A stretch of 64,000 nt of DNA from Rhynochetos jubatus (GCA_027574665.1 CM050655.1:4154001-4218000), one strand, 5' to 3'. Counted from the stretch's first letter, positions 14,073-28,081 are shown. Notes: generated by a model from the sequence alone, not told the origin. Program-made: numbers and translations.

Positions 14073-17000
14073 TTCCCCAATTTTACTGAACTTTGTGTAA
14101 AAGACATACTTTGTTTGCCCCAAACCTCACAGCTATTTCATCCTACATTCTCGACTCTTGTATTAGGAGAAATGAGGAATGTCCTTCCATCTCATTAAAT
14201 CCAATCCATTATTGGAAAGATTGCTGCTCTTGGTATCTTGGGAAAATTAGCAATTTTCAAAGCTTCATTCTGTGATTGAGATTCCTCTGGCATATTTGAT
14301 GAGCTTAGCAGACTCCCTCTATACACAACTACCTTTTTTCCTAAGCTTACATCTCATCTCCCCACACTGTGTAAGTGCTGCATCCAAGAGGCACAGCTGA
14401 GATCTGAACCCCACACATTGCTCAGCATCTAACCACAGAAGGACAACCCCTGCCCTAGACGGCTACAGTGACTTCACAAGAGGAAAACAAGAGTAAGCAA
14501 AAGACATACAGCATCACTATTTGATACAGGTTGAATTTTTACAACAGCATACCCTTGAGAAAGGAATCACTTTGTAGATGTAGAAATAACTACAATCACC
14601 AGAAGCTCTTCCAATAACAGACATTTTGTTTCAGAAATGTTAACATATTACATTTTCCTTAGGAAGGAAAGGAAGAAGTGGCTGTACTACCTTGCTTCTG
14701 TTGCAACACTAGCTGTACTAGAAGTGTTACGAACTAGGAAACAGCCTAGGATCACCATGAAAATGCGTCCTCTACTTTACAGCGTTCTACGAAGAGAAAT
14801 CAGAATCCTTCAGCCAAGTATGCCACCTCCTTTCTACATTTGCTTTGCTGAAGTGTGATAAAGGACACTTCATTAAAGCATCTGGCTGCCAGTGGTCCAG
14901 TTTAAGTTTAATAAAGGCATGCAGCTAGACCAGAGCTTTGAGACCTTGGGTATCTTTTTACAAATAAGAAGTTATTTGGTAGTATTTGAACTGCTTTGGA
15001 AACTTTCACACCTGAATTTTAATGAGGAACTGCAACAAGAGTGATATTTGCCAAGTTACAAGCCCAGATGCAACTTTTATAGATTGACCACTAAAAAGAA
15101 AAAAAACCCTGTGTGCGATTGCACTGAAATGTCAGAAAACATGTCATTTTTGGAAGTCAGTGACCTAAGACGGTTATTCACCAAGGACAGCAAAGTAAGA
15201 GAAAATGTATTTTTGAAGGACAGTGTATTTGTATGTGTTTATTCTGGAAAATACGGAATAAGGCGGGGGCATCGATGTGCCGAAAGCCGGCAGCAAATAA
15301 AGCCTGTAAAGTCTCACACAGAAACCGGTGAAGCACTACTGACATCTAGTGCTACACCGTTTGTTATCATTAACCTGAGACTGCAGAAGCACCAATTTCT
15401 TTCTAATCCAAAAAAGAACTCAAAGCTGGATTTGAGACAACCCTGAAATAAAATTTTAAGATTTTTAAGATCAAAAGGCCAGGACTCTTCCCATCTTGGT
15501 ACAGACCTGAAGCACCATTGCGTAGTCGTGCATTACAAGGGAGTTGCTGCAGCCATTAATATTTGGAAATCTTAGCTTCTCCGAGATGTTGTCCCACCTG
15601 AGATTGTTTCAGCAGGGAAGGTCATGAGGACAGCAGGCAGCAGCTTGCTCACTGCCCTAAACCCTAATTTTACCTGTGCTTGATCTTCCTCAGTCTCCAG
15701 CAACATGTAACAGGAAAAATGCAGGCAAAGCTTGCCAGATCAACACCGGGAATCAAGCTTTCAACTTAAAGTCAACAACAGCACTCCCACTGGTGGCAGT
15801 GGGACAGGATTTCATGCCAGGACTCCAAAATCTGAGCTTGGATGAAGGCTGGCTTTGCTTACAGAACACTGATGCGATGAGCTCCAGGCTGTACCTTTTT
15901 GATGGCTGCACTTTCCTAACGGCAAAGCAACACCCCCTCCCACACACACAAAAAAGAAACATTTGCATGTTAAAAAATAAAAGTTACATCCTTGACACAA
16001 TGTTTATTTTTGCAAGGCTGTATTTCATCCCCAGCATCCTTGCCAGCCCTGCTGTTGCCCCACTGCTCATTATCCAGTGGGGTAACAGTTAGCAACTTAG
16101 AAACACCAACTTAGAGTTGTCTTGCTCCTGCCATCCAGGTTGCCATCCCCCAAACAACTGGATAAAGCCTTGAAAACCCGTTTGATTTGAAATGGAGTTG
16201 GGTGAGACCGACACCCCAACAAGCCCTGTTCCATAAAAAATTCGGACAATAAGTTTTCTTAACCTTTTTTTTCCTTTGAACAGATATATCACTTTGCTCA
16301 CAGTGACTCACAGGAGACATTACTATTCCTCCTACAAGTGTCACATTACTACACACCATAGATGTGGAGCAGACTGCTGTCTGGGAACTTCTCCTTTTAT
16401 TTTTTAATAATTGTGTGTGGCACTTGCCACCATTGGACATGTGCCAAATAGCATTGGTTTGACTGTATCTGACTGAAAACATCAGAAGCAGCTACCGTTT
16501 CCCAAGGAGAGCCGGTGCTGGGGACAGCCAGGGTAGCAACAGGAGGTATAGGACTGCAGGTACACAACCGCTCCCTGCACAAATAACAGCAGAGCCAGAG
16601 ACACTTCTCAGCAGCAGACAGTGCTCACCTGGCACGCAGGCCTCAGGGTGATGTCTCTGCGTGGTTCCAGTAGCACTTGGCACATCCTCAGCTTTAGCAA
16701 ACGTAAGGGTATCAGATATCTCAGAGGTTACATATATAATGGTGCATGTTCCCTTTCCCTTCATTTCCAGCTGAGGAAAAAAGTCTTCTGCTACATAGTC
16801 CAAGATGACCTGGGCACACAGCGTGCAATATATTATATAAGACAGCAAGTCACCCCTGCTGCTGCTCCCAGGGTGGGACCCCTCAGGACCCCAAGGGTAT
16901 GTTGCCCCCAGAACCCCTGCATTACTGACACTGAAGACTGGAGGCCATTTTCTGCCATCATTCAGTGCAGCCGACTCAGGGTGGGGGGAACAAACCCCCC

Positions 17001-17219
17001 ATGAGCCAGCCAGCCAGGCTGTGGTGAAGACACGGGCCTGAGAATCTGCAAGCTTCAAATCTGCCCCACTGACCACAGAGACGTGCCCTGAGGAAGGGGT
17101 CACCAGCCGCACAGCCGCTCTGCTCAAGTTTACCTCAGACACCCTCCCGGATGGTGTCACCCCCAAGACGTTTTCCACACACCCCCCTCACAGGCAGGAA
17201 GTGGTTTTACCATAGTAAC

Positions 17220-17421
17220 ATGTGGCTTACCTGCCGTGTAGGCTTGGCCAGCATAGGAACGCTGCGTGTCCTAACCACCCCAACAGCCCGGGAGCCGCCT
17301 CCTCCCCTCAGGGCCCGAGGGTCCCCTCAGGGCCCACATGCCGGGCCGCCATCGCGCCTCGGCGGGACTGCGGGCCTCAGCGCTGGGCGCCTTCGTTTTA
17401 CAAATGCAGATTTGATGCCGT
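17220..17421. promoter_or_regulatory. Small CpG island, candidate promoter
   Basis: GC-rich sequence with about 15-18 CpG in 200 bp stands out from a CpG-poor neighbourhood. On the minus strand it includes GCGATGGCGG, a good initiation context, but that frame (MAARHVGPEGTLGP) stops after 14 codons. A strong splice donor GGCAG/GTAAGCC follows at 17231/17230. This is the structure of a first exon, more likely of a noncoding or leader-only transcript. No TATA box was seen. Confidence 0.4.
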
Positions 17422-18181
17422 TTTCTTCCTTTTTCTTTTGTTTTTTAGTGGTAAATGCAGTACTCCAGAGCTTCCAGCGGGTTGTTCAGCCTAGCCGGCT
17501 GCAGGGGCACAGTAAGGGGTCAGTGACACCCGCCAGCGGCACTGATCTCACCCAGGCTTTGCTGCTTCTCCAGGTGCAAAAACCTTCCTCAAACGCCTAT
17601 TTTCCTTCCAAAAAAAAGTAATAATTTCTAGTGAAAAGGTCTTTGGTGAAAACGAGCAGCACTTCCCCAGAAGAAATAGCGGTTTTCCTACCACACGGAA
17701 AACCTGAATCGGGACTCCTGTGCCCAGTCCAGCTCCTCACGCAGGCCCCAGCGCGGCCAACATAAATTATTCACTCGCTCCTGAGGGAAGAGTTGTCCTG
17801 AGCAGACAGGACAGACCTGTCCCTGGAATGACAGAAAACGGGAGCTGGTGAGGCTTTCCTCATGCTGTACCCAAAACACCCACACAGAGCAGAACCAGCC
17901 GGCTACCGCCTGGGCTGGGGAGAACTCCCACAGCTGAGGAGAACCACAGTCAGTCTCCCACGGGCCTTTGTCTCCCCGTTTGAGGTTGAGGACCTCCTTT
18001 TTGAGGACAAGAAAGGACGTCCCAGGGGCTTATGATCTGCTCAGTTCAGTACTGCCTTTTGTCAGCTTTGTTTTTAAACACAGTACTCTCAGGGTATTGT
18101 GTCGACCTTTGCCCCTCCCCTTCTGTAATCACCACCTCAAACACAGTAAATAACCCTCGAAAGTCCTGAAAATCCTTTACC

Positions 18182-18196
18182 AAAAAAAAAAAAAAA
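18182..18196. repeat. A15 homopolymer
   Basis: Fifteen consecutive A. No retroposon body was recognised to its left. Confidence 0.9.
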
Positions 18197-21100
18197 TCCA
18201 CACCTGTGGTCTGTATTTTTGATTAGCTATATTAGTTTTACCTACCCTTTTGTTTCTCTATTCCAGAGAAAGTGGATATCCAGCACAGAAAATGGAGCTG
18301 GCCTCATGTACTAGTGAAAAACTCTTCACTTTGACCAGCACTGGTCAAATTTACTGTTATTTAAAAAAAAACCCAAACAACCAAACCTTACTGCTTGCAA
18401 AGACTTCAGTGGTTACATTCGCAGCTTATAGAAGCAGGGTAAGTCAAACCATTTCCTTTCATACCACTCACAGATACATTGGTTTTCAAACATCCAACAC
18501 ACCACCTCTTTAAAGCTCAATTTTGGCTGAAGGGAAAAAAAGAAAAAAAAAACCAAACACGAAGCTGTGCTAAAACACTGCACTTAGAGCTCCCTCCAGA
18601 GATTTTGCTGCTGGAGCCAACTTGGAAATCCTGCTGCAAATACCAGCAGAGCTGTAAGTGTCTCACTCAACTTTTCACAGGGAAGCAGAAGCTTTTCCCA
18701 GGACTTCCCAGATTTACTGATCCCTTACTCACTTTAGTTACATACCTAGTCCTCAAGGCTGAACACTTGTTCCCTCAGGCTCCCTCGTACAAGAGGCAGA
18801 ACAAGGAGATGCATTTTGCAAGGAAGGCCCCACCAGCTTTGCACCATCCAATCCCCACAGACTTCCTCTGGGTGGATTTTAAAGAGAAATCCCCATTTTA
18901 AATGCTTCAAACCTTGCAAGCATTAATCACCGTGATATTTCCAACTCCATCAGGAGAGCCAACAGAACATTCTATTTGTCACAAGAGGAAAATAAATAAC
19001 ATGAAATAGAAAATTACATGTTTTGGTTTAGATCTTATCTTTCATGTTTTGCTGTTTCTCAACAAAAACAAGCAGAAGAAAGACTTTGATGAGGCAACTG
19101 GACTGTGAAGCGGAGACGGGGGTGGGGGAAAGATCTCATCTCTGCCAGACTGCACATCTGTGTCAGGGTACTTTTTTATTTCATTGTTGCCTTTTGTGCA
19201 CCATGCAGCTGCTTTCTTAATGAATTTGGATGCTTCACCCCAAAATGTCCCCTACAGCAAGCACAGGATGTGGTCTGAGAGGACAGCTGACCGGCAGCAG
19301 GGCAATCTCAGGCCCGCTGTAAACCAATATAAGGGACCAAAGCAGAGAAGAACTTATTTCATATTGTCTGCAAAGGTAGACACAGCAGTAACCTAATAAA
19401 TCCTAAAGAGCCAGACGGCAGTACCTGCCTGCTTGAGGGCTCAGGGGCTTTTAAAGGAGGGGGAGTTCTGCTGGTTGCCAGATGGGCCATTTGCATCTGG
19501 ACCTGGAAGAGCTGTAGCCAATATTTCTGCCAAGATCAGCTGAATCACCCTAATACAATTCACTCAACCCGAGGAGCTGCCTCCCTGTTCCGGCTGGGAG
19601 AGCAGCCAGCCCTGCATGAGGGCATCAATGAGGGCAGTTACTGCCTAGCAGGTTATTCAGCTGCTTCCAGAATAATCCCAGACCTCAGCGCATTTGTGTG
19701 CAAGGAGCCGGAACAGGCTCTCCTATCATCGGGAGCTGTATATGCACCAATGCAGAAGGATGCTCTGGTGAGCATTTGCTCTCCTTTATTTAATAAAAAA
19801 TAGGCGCTGTGGCTGTTTCAAGAGCAACCAGGAAGGGAAGGAAAATAAGAGAAGATCAGAGAAGGAAAGAAAATCAGAATAACTTCAACAGTCCCAGTTT
19901 TTTCCACAAATAGTTGTTTTATTTTGCACCTTTCTTAATGATCGTGAGTGCTGGGAAACAGCCAGAAGGTCTACAATTGCATGACTATTTTTCTCCCTTT
20001 TACAACCTTTAGGATTTCCTCAAATTACAAGCCACTTTCCTTCCATGGTCTGGTGTCTCGGCAGCATCGTGCCTGCATGAGCAAACGGGAGCTGGGGGTG
20101 ACCAGCCTTGGAAACCTCCCAGGCACCTGCTTAGTGGTGGGAGCGAGAAGTGTTGTAGAACCCATTTGAAGAGATTAAAAAAACCTGAGGAGCTTCTTTT
20201 TAAGATCTATGTGCCTGTAGGTGAACTGGCTCAAAGCTCGCACTCTGCCCAGCCCAGAGGAGACGAGGATGGGCTCCTCTGGTCACCTTGCCTGCCCGTA
20301 CTGCACCTTGTTGCTGTTGTTAATCACTTGTAGGTGCCTCAGGGAGGAAAATGCCTTCTCCCCAAGCAGTCGTAGGTGTGGGAAGCTCCCTGCAAGTCAC
20401 TGTGGGTGATGGAGAAGGGGTCTCTGGTAAAGGGGAAAAGGCAACTCCCTAAATGAGCTGTCCTAGAGCAAGAAGGAATTATTCCAAAGCTGCTTCTGAA
20501 AGTGGCCATAATCCATCTGAGGCTGCTGTAAAGAAATGAAATAATCAGTCCTGGTAGTATTTCAACTTCCACTATTACACTACTAAATAAATGAAGGGGG
20601 AGGGGGTGTGTGTGTTTGAAAAAGATGACATTTTCCTTCTTTTTCCATAAAAAGTAGTGCCCTCTTGCTCAACACCCTCTTTCTCTTGACCCTGGCGGTG
20701 CTGCCGGTTATAAGCTCATCTCTAACCGACTTTTGAGGGGCAATTTGTTGAGGAAACTGATGAAGGAGCTTTAACTGGAGGGGTGAGAGGATGAAGGATC
20801 AACTGGAGGCAAAATCTGGGATGTCCCCCACATCCCCGCTGCCAACCATGTCCCTCTCCCTCACCATCATTCCCTCATTCTCTGGAACCTCATGTGGATG
20901 CACGGAGGAGTTTGGGGTTTTATTCCCATCCTTTTCTTGTTCAAAGGCAGCAGCTTTTCCTCCTGGAGGAACTGGTATTTCCCATATCCTTATCTTCCAG
21001 AGGCTCTCTCCTTTAGCTTGTTCTTTTGCAAGGTAGCATAACGCTTGCAGATTTTACAACCACGCAGCTGAGGGAATCACAGACTGATGTCCTAAACCCC

Positions 21101-24100
21101 ACATTTTGTAAGAAAACCTCAGTCTTTGTCGGTACCACATTGTGCTAAGCACGTGCAACAGCTTCCCCTGGTAAAGCGCTCCCGCTTATTATCAGTAAAT
21201 AATAATTAGTCCTAAAACTATTTACCACAACTCCACTGATGAAAGAGCTCTATTACTTCTCGGCATTGTGTGAAATAATCCCATCAATGCATGGAATGGT
21301 TTCTCTAACACACGTTTATGAAGCCAAGCGACACGCCGCAGTAAACCTGTCTCGGTGAGGTTTAATGGAGTGTCGCTAGCATTTCACTGGGGCACAGCAG
21401 CTCTCTTTACTGTCGGCAGTATCTCAGCTGCTACTGCCAAAGAAAACAGTTGTAGATCTCCAAGCAGGGGAGAGCAATTCAAGGAGTTTTCCCGCAGCCC
21501 CATCCAACCCTCATCCTGACCTGCCTCTGGCCCAAGGCACAGCATCTCCAGGGCCGTGGGAGCTCTGGTCCTCTGCAAAATACCCTCGCAATTGACAGTC
21601 CATGATTTTATCCTTATTTAACCAGATCTCCACTTTACCCAAATGCTGTGCACAGGACTGACAGGTGTTGTCACTCCCTTCCCAGGACACTGGAACACTG
21701 CTTTTGGGATGTCTCTGTTGGCAGCTAAAGATATCACACAGCTGAGAAACACAAATACACAGCCATTTCCAAAGGCTCCTGAAGTGTGCAGAGCCTAGCT
21801 AATGCTGCCTGCATCCGAGTAAAAAAAATAACCAAAAGCAATCATCGCCAACACATGATCCTGGTGTGGGACAAAAATCAAGTTTGAACAGTCTTTGATG
21901 ATGAAAAATGCCTTAAAATTACTTTTAATTAAGCGAATTTCAGGCCAAAAGCTAAAATCCCCACGGGTAGCCATCTCTGCCAAGAGTTGCGCAGGTGTTC
22001 ATCCAGAACCATCCCAGGGTGCTGGTGAGATATGCACACCCTCAGTAAGAAGGGTGTGCCGGAAAGTGCAGGGGGACCTGCGAGGCTGCGATGGGGATCT
22101 GCAGCCAGGGAACAGGCAGAAGATGCTATGTGCCGAAAAGCCCCCTCTCATTCTCCATGTGTAAAAAAGCTGCATGGGGTACTTGTATTTAAGAGAGATG
22201 GTAGTGCACAAGCCAGAATTACTGTTAAGGGGCTTGGAAAAAATGTGGCAGTAGTGGAATTAAACACTGTCTGTTGGTGGTGGGTTTACCTCCTGATAAA
22301 GGAAAGGCAGGGAAAGAGAAAAACGCTAAAGCAATGAAAGCATCTCAGGGGGATCACTGGAAACTATGGATCCAGACGGGTTGAGGGGCATGGTGCTGAA
22401 ACAGGACCAGAATTCAGGACACGCTCCACAAACGGGATACTCATCCCGAGGCACTGAAGAAATAACTGAAAGACTTCAGCTCTGAGAAACAGAAGTGTGT
22501 GCAAAGCCGAGCTGTGGTTCGAGGAGAGCATCAGATACCACCAAAACTAGCAACGGGCTCCTATGCAGGGCTGCCAGCCCAAAGCGCAGCCGCCCCATGA
22601 ACCAGCCCCTCCTGTTCACCCCCACCCTGCTTACACGAGCCCCAGGGTCCCTGTGGGGGAAACCCAAAGGCCCACTTACGCTGGTCTGACCCCCTGCAAA
22701 GTCCTAATGGGAGGAAGGCAGCAGACAGAATACATCAGCAGCGTGGCCTAATGCCGAATGCCGCCGGCCCTGCTGGGTACAAGGGGCACACCCCAAGGCA
22801 GCACCTAGCGTCACCCAGAGAAGCAGCTGGTTTAGGAGGATGCTGCAAACCGTTGTATCCGTCTCCAAACTCTCAGGATACTTGGCAGTAGCCTGTAGGC
22901 AGGGGTGCAGTGTGTGACTGGAAACATCACGGAATTCGTTCAGAGGAGCAAAATGGTCTTTTCCGAACACACTGCTGGCGTCCCTGAGAAAAGCAGAGCC
23001 AGACATTCTTCGTTTAGTAACACCAACCAAAATGCAACAGCTCGAGTTTCTGTGCCAAATGATAGAGCCACTTAAAGGCAAAGTCGGAACTCAGTTTTCC
23101 ACTTCATCAGAGTCGTACGGAACATACGCAGTGGGCTCCCTAGGGAGAGCCAGCACTGGGATGTAAGGATAACACAGGTGAGGTTCAGGGAGCCCAAGCC
23201 CGGGCCCGATTTGAGTGTGAGCTATCAGTGATTTCTATTCCTAGCCCAGTACGCTGGTACGCTTCACAACCAGCAAACCCTTATTTTTGTTCAGCTTCTT
23301 CTATTTTAGTGCGCTTTAAGGGAAAACTTCCACTTCTCTGCAATTACGTTCCTCCCCTTCTCCCTGGTTCTCTCCCCCTCTCCTTTCTTTAACTGATTGT
23401 CCATTCTATCTTGGTTTCTATCCCTGGGAGCTACATTCATTTATACAAAGCTAACGTAATTGAGGACGAGAAGTGGCACCTTTGTTTTGCGTTATAGAGA
23501 CCTTGTGATTCCCTTCTCCGACTTCCCGCGCTGGCTGTCCTGCTGACTGCTGCCAAAGACAGCCCAGCTGGTTTTGCATTAGCAAGGACCAGATGAGATG
23601 GAAGCTTTGAAAACGAAAAAGGGTCAACAAAGACGCGTAAACCAAGGGCTCGCTTCTGTGTCGTTGCTATTCTTCTAGAGGGGCAACGGCTTTTAGGGTG
23701 ATTCATCGTTTCACTTATCCGGGCAGAGTTTCAATAGTGCTAGAACACTAGTGCTTCTAGTCTTGCCCCACGCGGACGTGACAGCTGAGCTGTGACAGAG
23801 CGTGGCTGGTCATCAGCCCCCTGCAGGGCACCACCGTGGTGGGGGAGAGACCTGGAGCCTTCGTGCTCCAAATGTCAGGGTACCAGTATTGAAAATGGAC
23901 CCGAAAAGCCACCAGGCAGGGGAAGTCGTCGTCGATACAAGCCGATTAAATGCCAACATGCGTTACAGTCTGCGGGCTGAAGCCTGTAAAAGCCCTGACT
24001 GAGGAGGCATGCGGGGGAAGCACAGCACCGGAGACTCGCCGCCTTCTTCCACTCTTTTCCGTTTTTACGGTCCCATTTCCCGCTGTACAATTAATTTGGA

Positions 24101-27100
24101 AAAGGCCACTGAACACAAGGTTGCCAGCCTGGAAAGGAGCGTAGTTTACATTCCCCAAGGGGTATCTCCATCAGTGGCTGCACAAAGGTCTAACATAAAT
24201 AAAGGCTTTGCAGTTCTATTACTCCCAGCTATGAGTAAGCAAACTTAGGTCAAACTTAGGAACAGCCTTTGGCAGTAAAATTACTTCTGTCGGATCCAAG
24301 CTTTCAGGGAGAGCTCAATCTAGGCAGCTGCAAACCTTCAGGTTGCTTCAGATGCACCTCCCACCAACCCGCGTGAGCTGCTGGGCTTTAATTAGTCCGG
24401 AAAATCCCGTTACGTGCAGTTTGATTAGCTGTAAGGAGAACTGTAATTTAACGGAAAGGATGTGCGTGGGCCATGATTTCGATTGAATTTAACGAAAGCA
24501 AAGACAAGCGCTTGTGCAAACTGCCCAGCTCTCCAGTCTCTTTATAAGGCAGTACATTTTTCTAATTTGCAATAATTACAAACTCATAAAAATGCATCTG
24601 TTGACCCAGACAGATCGCAACTGCTGCTTGGATGCCTGCATTGCTCTTTTTCCATTTTACTGCTTCCATTTTCCTCATACAGACCACAAAACCAGTTTGA
24701 CTGATAAAACCAATTATGATATGTCTCTTAGTGCATTTTCACACTCAAGTTTAGTAAAAATCAGATTTAAGAGAGAAGAAAGCAGGCAGGCTGAGGGCAG
24801 GCGGGCTGAGGCCATGCTGTCTATTCACATCATTTTGCTTTATGAAGAAGGCTGCACAACACAGTGTTAGTAATTATTACTTAAGCCTGTGGCAAAAGCT
24901 GTACTTTAATGGGTCATTCTGGACTTTTGCTACAGTGTACTGCTGGAAGAGGGCTCTCGTAACCCACCCAGCTGCCTACGATCCAGAGCATCACATGGCA
25001 CTTTACAGGTTAAAAATACTGTGCTTTTTTGCCTCCCGGACAGACTTGAGCAGAAAGAAAAGGAACAGTAAAGAACTTCTTAGACTAAAACCTGAAAGAG
25101 GCCAGGGAGTCCCCGAGCTCGCCACGGCATGAGCAGAGGAGAAAGGAGGAAGGTGCTCTGACTGCTGGAGCTGGAGAAGAGAAATGCCCTGGGTGACCTG
25201 AGCAGGGTCCTGGGAGATGCATCGCCCCCGACGCTAAGTGAGACCACAGTGACGTTAAGCAGGGTAAGAGCTAACAAAAGGCCCTGTGATTCTGCACAAG
25301 GGTCCATCCAACTCCCATTTCCATCAGTATTTTGAAAACTGCACAGAGTATTCAAGCTGGAAGAGGACCATTGCTTTTATGGACTTACACAGTAGCTGTT
25401 TTCTGCTTGGACTGAATAGAGATCCAATACAAATTCCCAATGGTTTTTGATTGCTACTAAACATGGTGTTTTTCTGGAATTTTCTCTCCTACCCACAACG
25501 TACATGAGCAGGTGTTGGAGAAGCCCGAGGACGTAACCCAGGAGAGACGCTACTCGAGTTTCAGAATCACGGTATTTGAGAACCGAAGGCTCATCTCCAC
25601 CAAAGTCCAAGAAGTCAGTGTTTTCCTTCCCCATAGCTGTTCCCGGTTTGTTTCTGGCTTTTCTTTTAAAAAGTGATTTTGCAAAACGGGTACTTCGGCA
25701 CAGTATCCGTTTGCCAGCTTCCCATCTGCTTGCCCATTTGATAGCCACCGAATTCGCTAACAAAATCAAGTTTTGAATTGCTGGCCACATTGCGAAGCTC
25801 ATATAGCTGCGGGAAGATGGGCTGCACCCAACTCCTCCTTACGCTCCATCAACCAACGCCCGTGCTCGCACCGATTCTTTACTGCCGGCGGTGGGCTGGG
25901 CAGTGCAGCAGGCTACAGGTTGCCCTACCGACGCGCTGCACGATACACAGGTAGATTTATTTGCTCTGCTGAGGGCCAAAGGAAGGGTAGAGGTGACCAG
26001 AGGAAAACGTGTACAGACTGCAGGTATTTTACAGCTCTAGATTACATTTATCATCATCTCGTGATGACCTAATCCACAAACTAAGATCTGTTACATTTCG
26101 TGAAGCGTACATTTGGGGATGGCAAGAAGGATGAAAAGTACAAGACAAGGACAAAGGTAGCAGAGCGGCAACAGGAGATGAAGAGAAATGTCCGATACTA
26201 AAGGTAAGCCTTCTAATGGCTCTCTAGCAATCCCATTCCATTCCAGAGCTGCAATCTTTCACCGCTCCCACTGCGCCCAGAAGAGGCACTTGTCTCCCCC
26301 AGAATAAGCCAAACCAAGGAAGTCAGGGCAGCAGAAAATTACTAACTTGTGTGTTGGATTGGTTTCCAGCGAAACGCCCTCGGTGCAGGAAGCCAGGGCT
26401 GAGCTGGAGCGGGTGCAGGAATAGGTCGATCGCCCAGGGCAAGGCGCGAGCAGGACTGCAATGTTTAGCATCCGTTAGCTCTTAGTCACGCTTGGCACAA
26501 CAGAGAGGAGGGCAAAACTCAAGCCAGCAGCTGCGCTAGCAAAGACCCGCAAGCAGGAATTTATGATGCAAGAGCAGTAGGTTCGCTTGTCACGCAGGGA
26601 GGTATCCAAGCAGCCTGAACATTGCGTCCACCCTGGATGGGATTTCCTGGTGGAGGGCTCTGTGCAGTACCCCAGCTCCCCTCTGCACCTGCCCGCGTGC
26701 CGTTTTCTTGGTCCATGTCAGTTCTTAGCCACGTCAGCTCCCCGACACATTTCACCGTGCAGCGGTTCAAACCCTCGTGTTGGCACGAGGTAGGCGACAG
26801 CAGAGAGATGGGGTGACCCCCAACTGGGTGATCAGAGCAGGCAACCAAGGGGCATGGCTCCTCCTCCACTCTAAAACCTCAAGGAAATGGGGTTTTCTTT
26901 AAAGGACTCTTCAATGCATAGCCACCATTCTGACTTTTTTTAATGTAAAACCCAATAAAAACCAGATCCTCACAAAACTATGCTTCTGGCTGCAGCTGGA
27001 GCCTCGCCCCATGTTACTTGTTTCTCATTTCTTCAACTCTCCAGCATGAGAGGGAAGGCTGCGCAGACCCACAGGCCAATACTGAGGCTACTGAACCCAT

Positions 27101-27590
27101 TTAGAAACCTTTCGGTACATAAGCAAGGGGACACGTTAAAAAACCCCAACCAACCACCAAACCCAAACAGGTTTCCAAGGAAACCGCAGGCAGGCTGCTC
27201 CCGCAGGCTTGCAGAATTAGGGACCTGACCACAGGTGCAAAAGGGCCTGTAATCCACAACATACACAGCCTCTCGTGGACCTGCGGAGTGTTTTCCAGGA
27301 GGAGTTTAAAGGATTATGGACATTTTGGATACAGATGTCCTGCACCAACAGTTTAACTCAGTTACCTGACAGTACGGCGCGAAGCAAGACTGCTGTGGGC
27401 TACACGCCAAAGGAACGGCAGGCGCTGTCTGCAGGTATCCCTCGGCAGGCACCGGCTGTTCCATAACGATGACAACCACCGTCAATCAAAAACCTTGACG
27501 TTTGATTCTTCTGGAGCAAATCAGTCATTTCCTAGTTGCTCATCAAGGCCTGAACTGCCCCAAATTTATGAAACGCCCACCCCCAGCCCC

Positions 27591-27602
27591 TTTTTTTTTT
27601 TT
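27591..27602. repeat. T12 homopolymer
   Basis: Twelve consecutive T after a C-rich stretch. Confidence 0.85.
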
Positions 27603-28075
27603 GGCTGTGTCTCACTGGGGATGGCTTTGCCTTGTCCAATCCTCGTTCCATTCAGAGCAGCACTTCCTAGCAGGGAAGGTTTTCGAAAAAGACTGGTGGG
27701 CTGCTATGGAAATGGGATCAAACGCTGACCAACAATTCACCGCAACACAGCAAAGCGTGAGCTTTGGTTCCAAGTACAACTTCCGGTTTGGGTGGGTTTT
27801 GTGCGCGAGCATGCATTTGGATTCTCCTTTCACTTCAGAGAGGTGACTGGCATACCACGGCCGCTATTCCCACCAAGCGACGGCAACGGATGCCAAGACC
27901 AAAGTGTGGTGGTAACGCAGAACTGGCAAATCCAAGGCAAACACCCACTACGGAGCAAACAAAAAGATGGAGAACGAGGGATTTATCCGTGCAGGTATAC
28001 TCAAGAAAACCTTTCCTTAACCACCTTCCCGTAATGAAAGAAACCAATTACACTTGCAAGTCACTTGCAGAAAAT

Positions 28076-28081
28076 TTTAAT
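28076..28081 (-). terminator. Alternative distal poly(A) signal ATTAAA
   Basis: The minus strand has ATTAAA followed by GT-rich sequence (GCAAGTGACTTGCAAGTGT). Use of this site would give IPMK a 3' UTR of almost 5 kb, close to the length I recall for mammalian IPMK. The choice between this site and the one at 30666 is open. Confidence 0.25.

Larger units (their letters stand above)
1..17219. other. Intergenic DNA, no recognised gene
   Basis: No open frame in this stretch belongs to a protein family I recognise, and CpG is depleted (hand counts about 4-12 per 600 bp). It contains the simple repeats, palindrome and isolated exon-like signals listed separately. In human, the region downstream of IPMK is a gene desert toward ZWINT, which fits, but the synteny was not tested. 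Confidence 0.6.
17422..28049. other. Intergenic DNA, no recognised gene
   Basis: No gene or repeat family was recognised apart from an A15 tract at 18182 and a T12 tract at 27591. CpG density rises from about 5-8 per 600 bp near 18-20 kb to about 29 per 600 bp near 23.4-24.0 kb. Open frames are short and unlike known proteins. Confidence 0.55.

Noticed and set aside
15048-15446. 132-codon plus-strand frame followed by AATAAA
   Set aside because: No known domain and poor start context; the AATAAA is common in AT-rich DNA. I cannot support it as a gene.
17345-17375. ATGGCGGCC start in the 17.3-kb CpG island as a protein start
   Set aside because: The frame stops after 14 codons and the next ATG frame stops before the donor; better read as a leader or noncoding exon.
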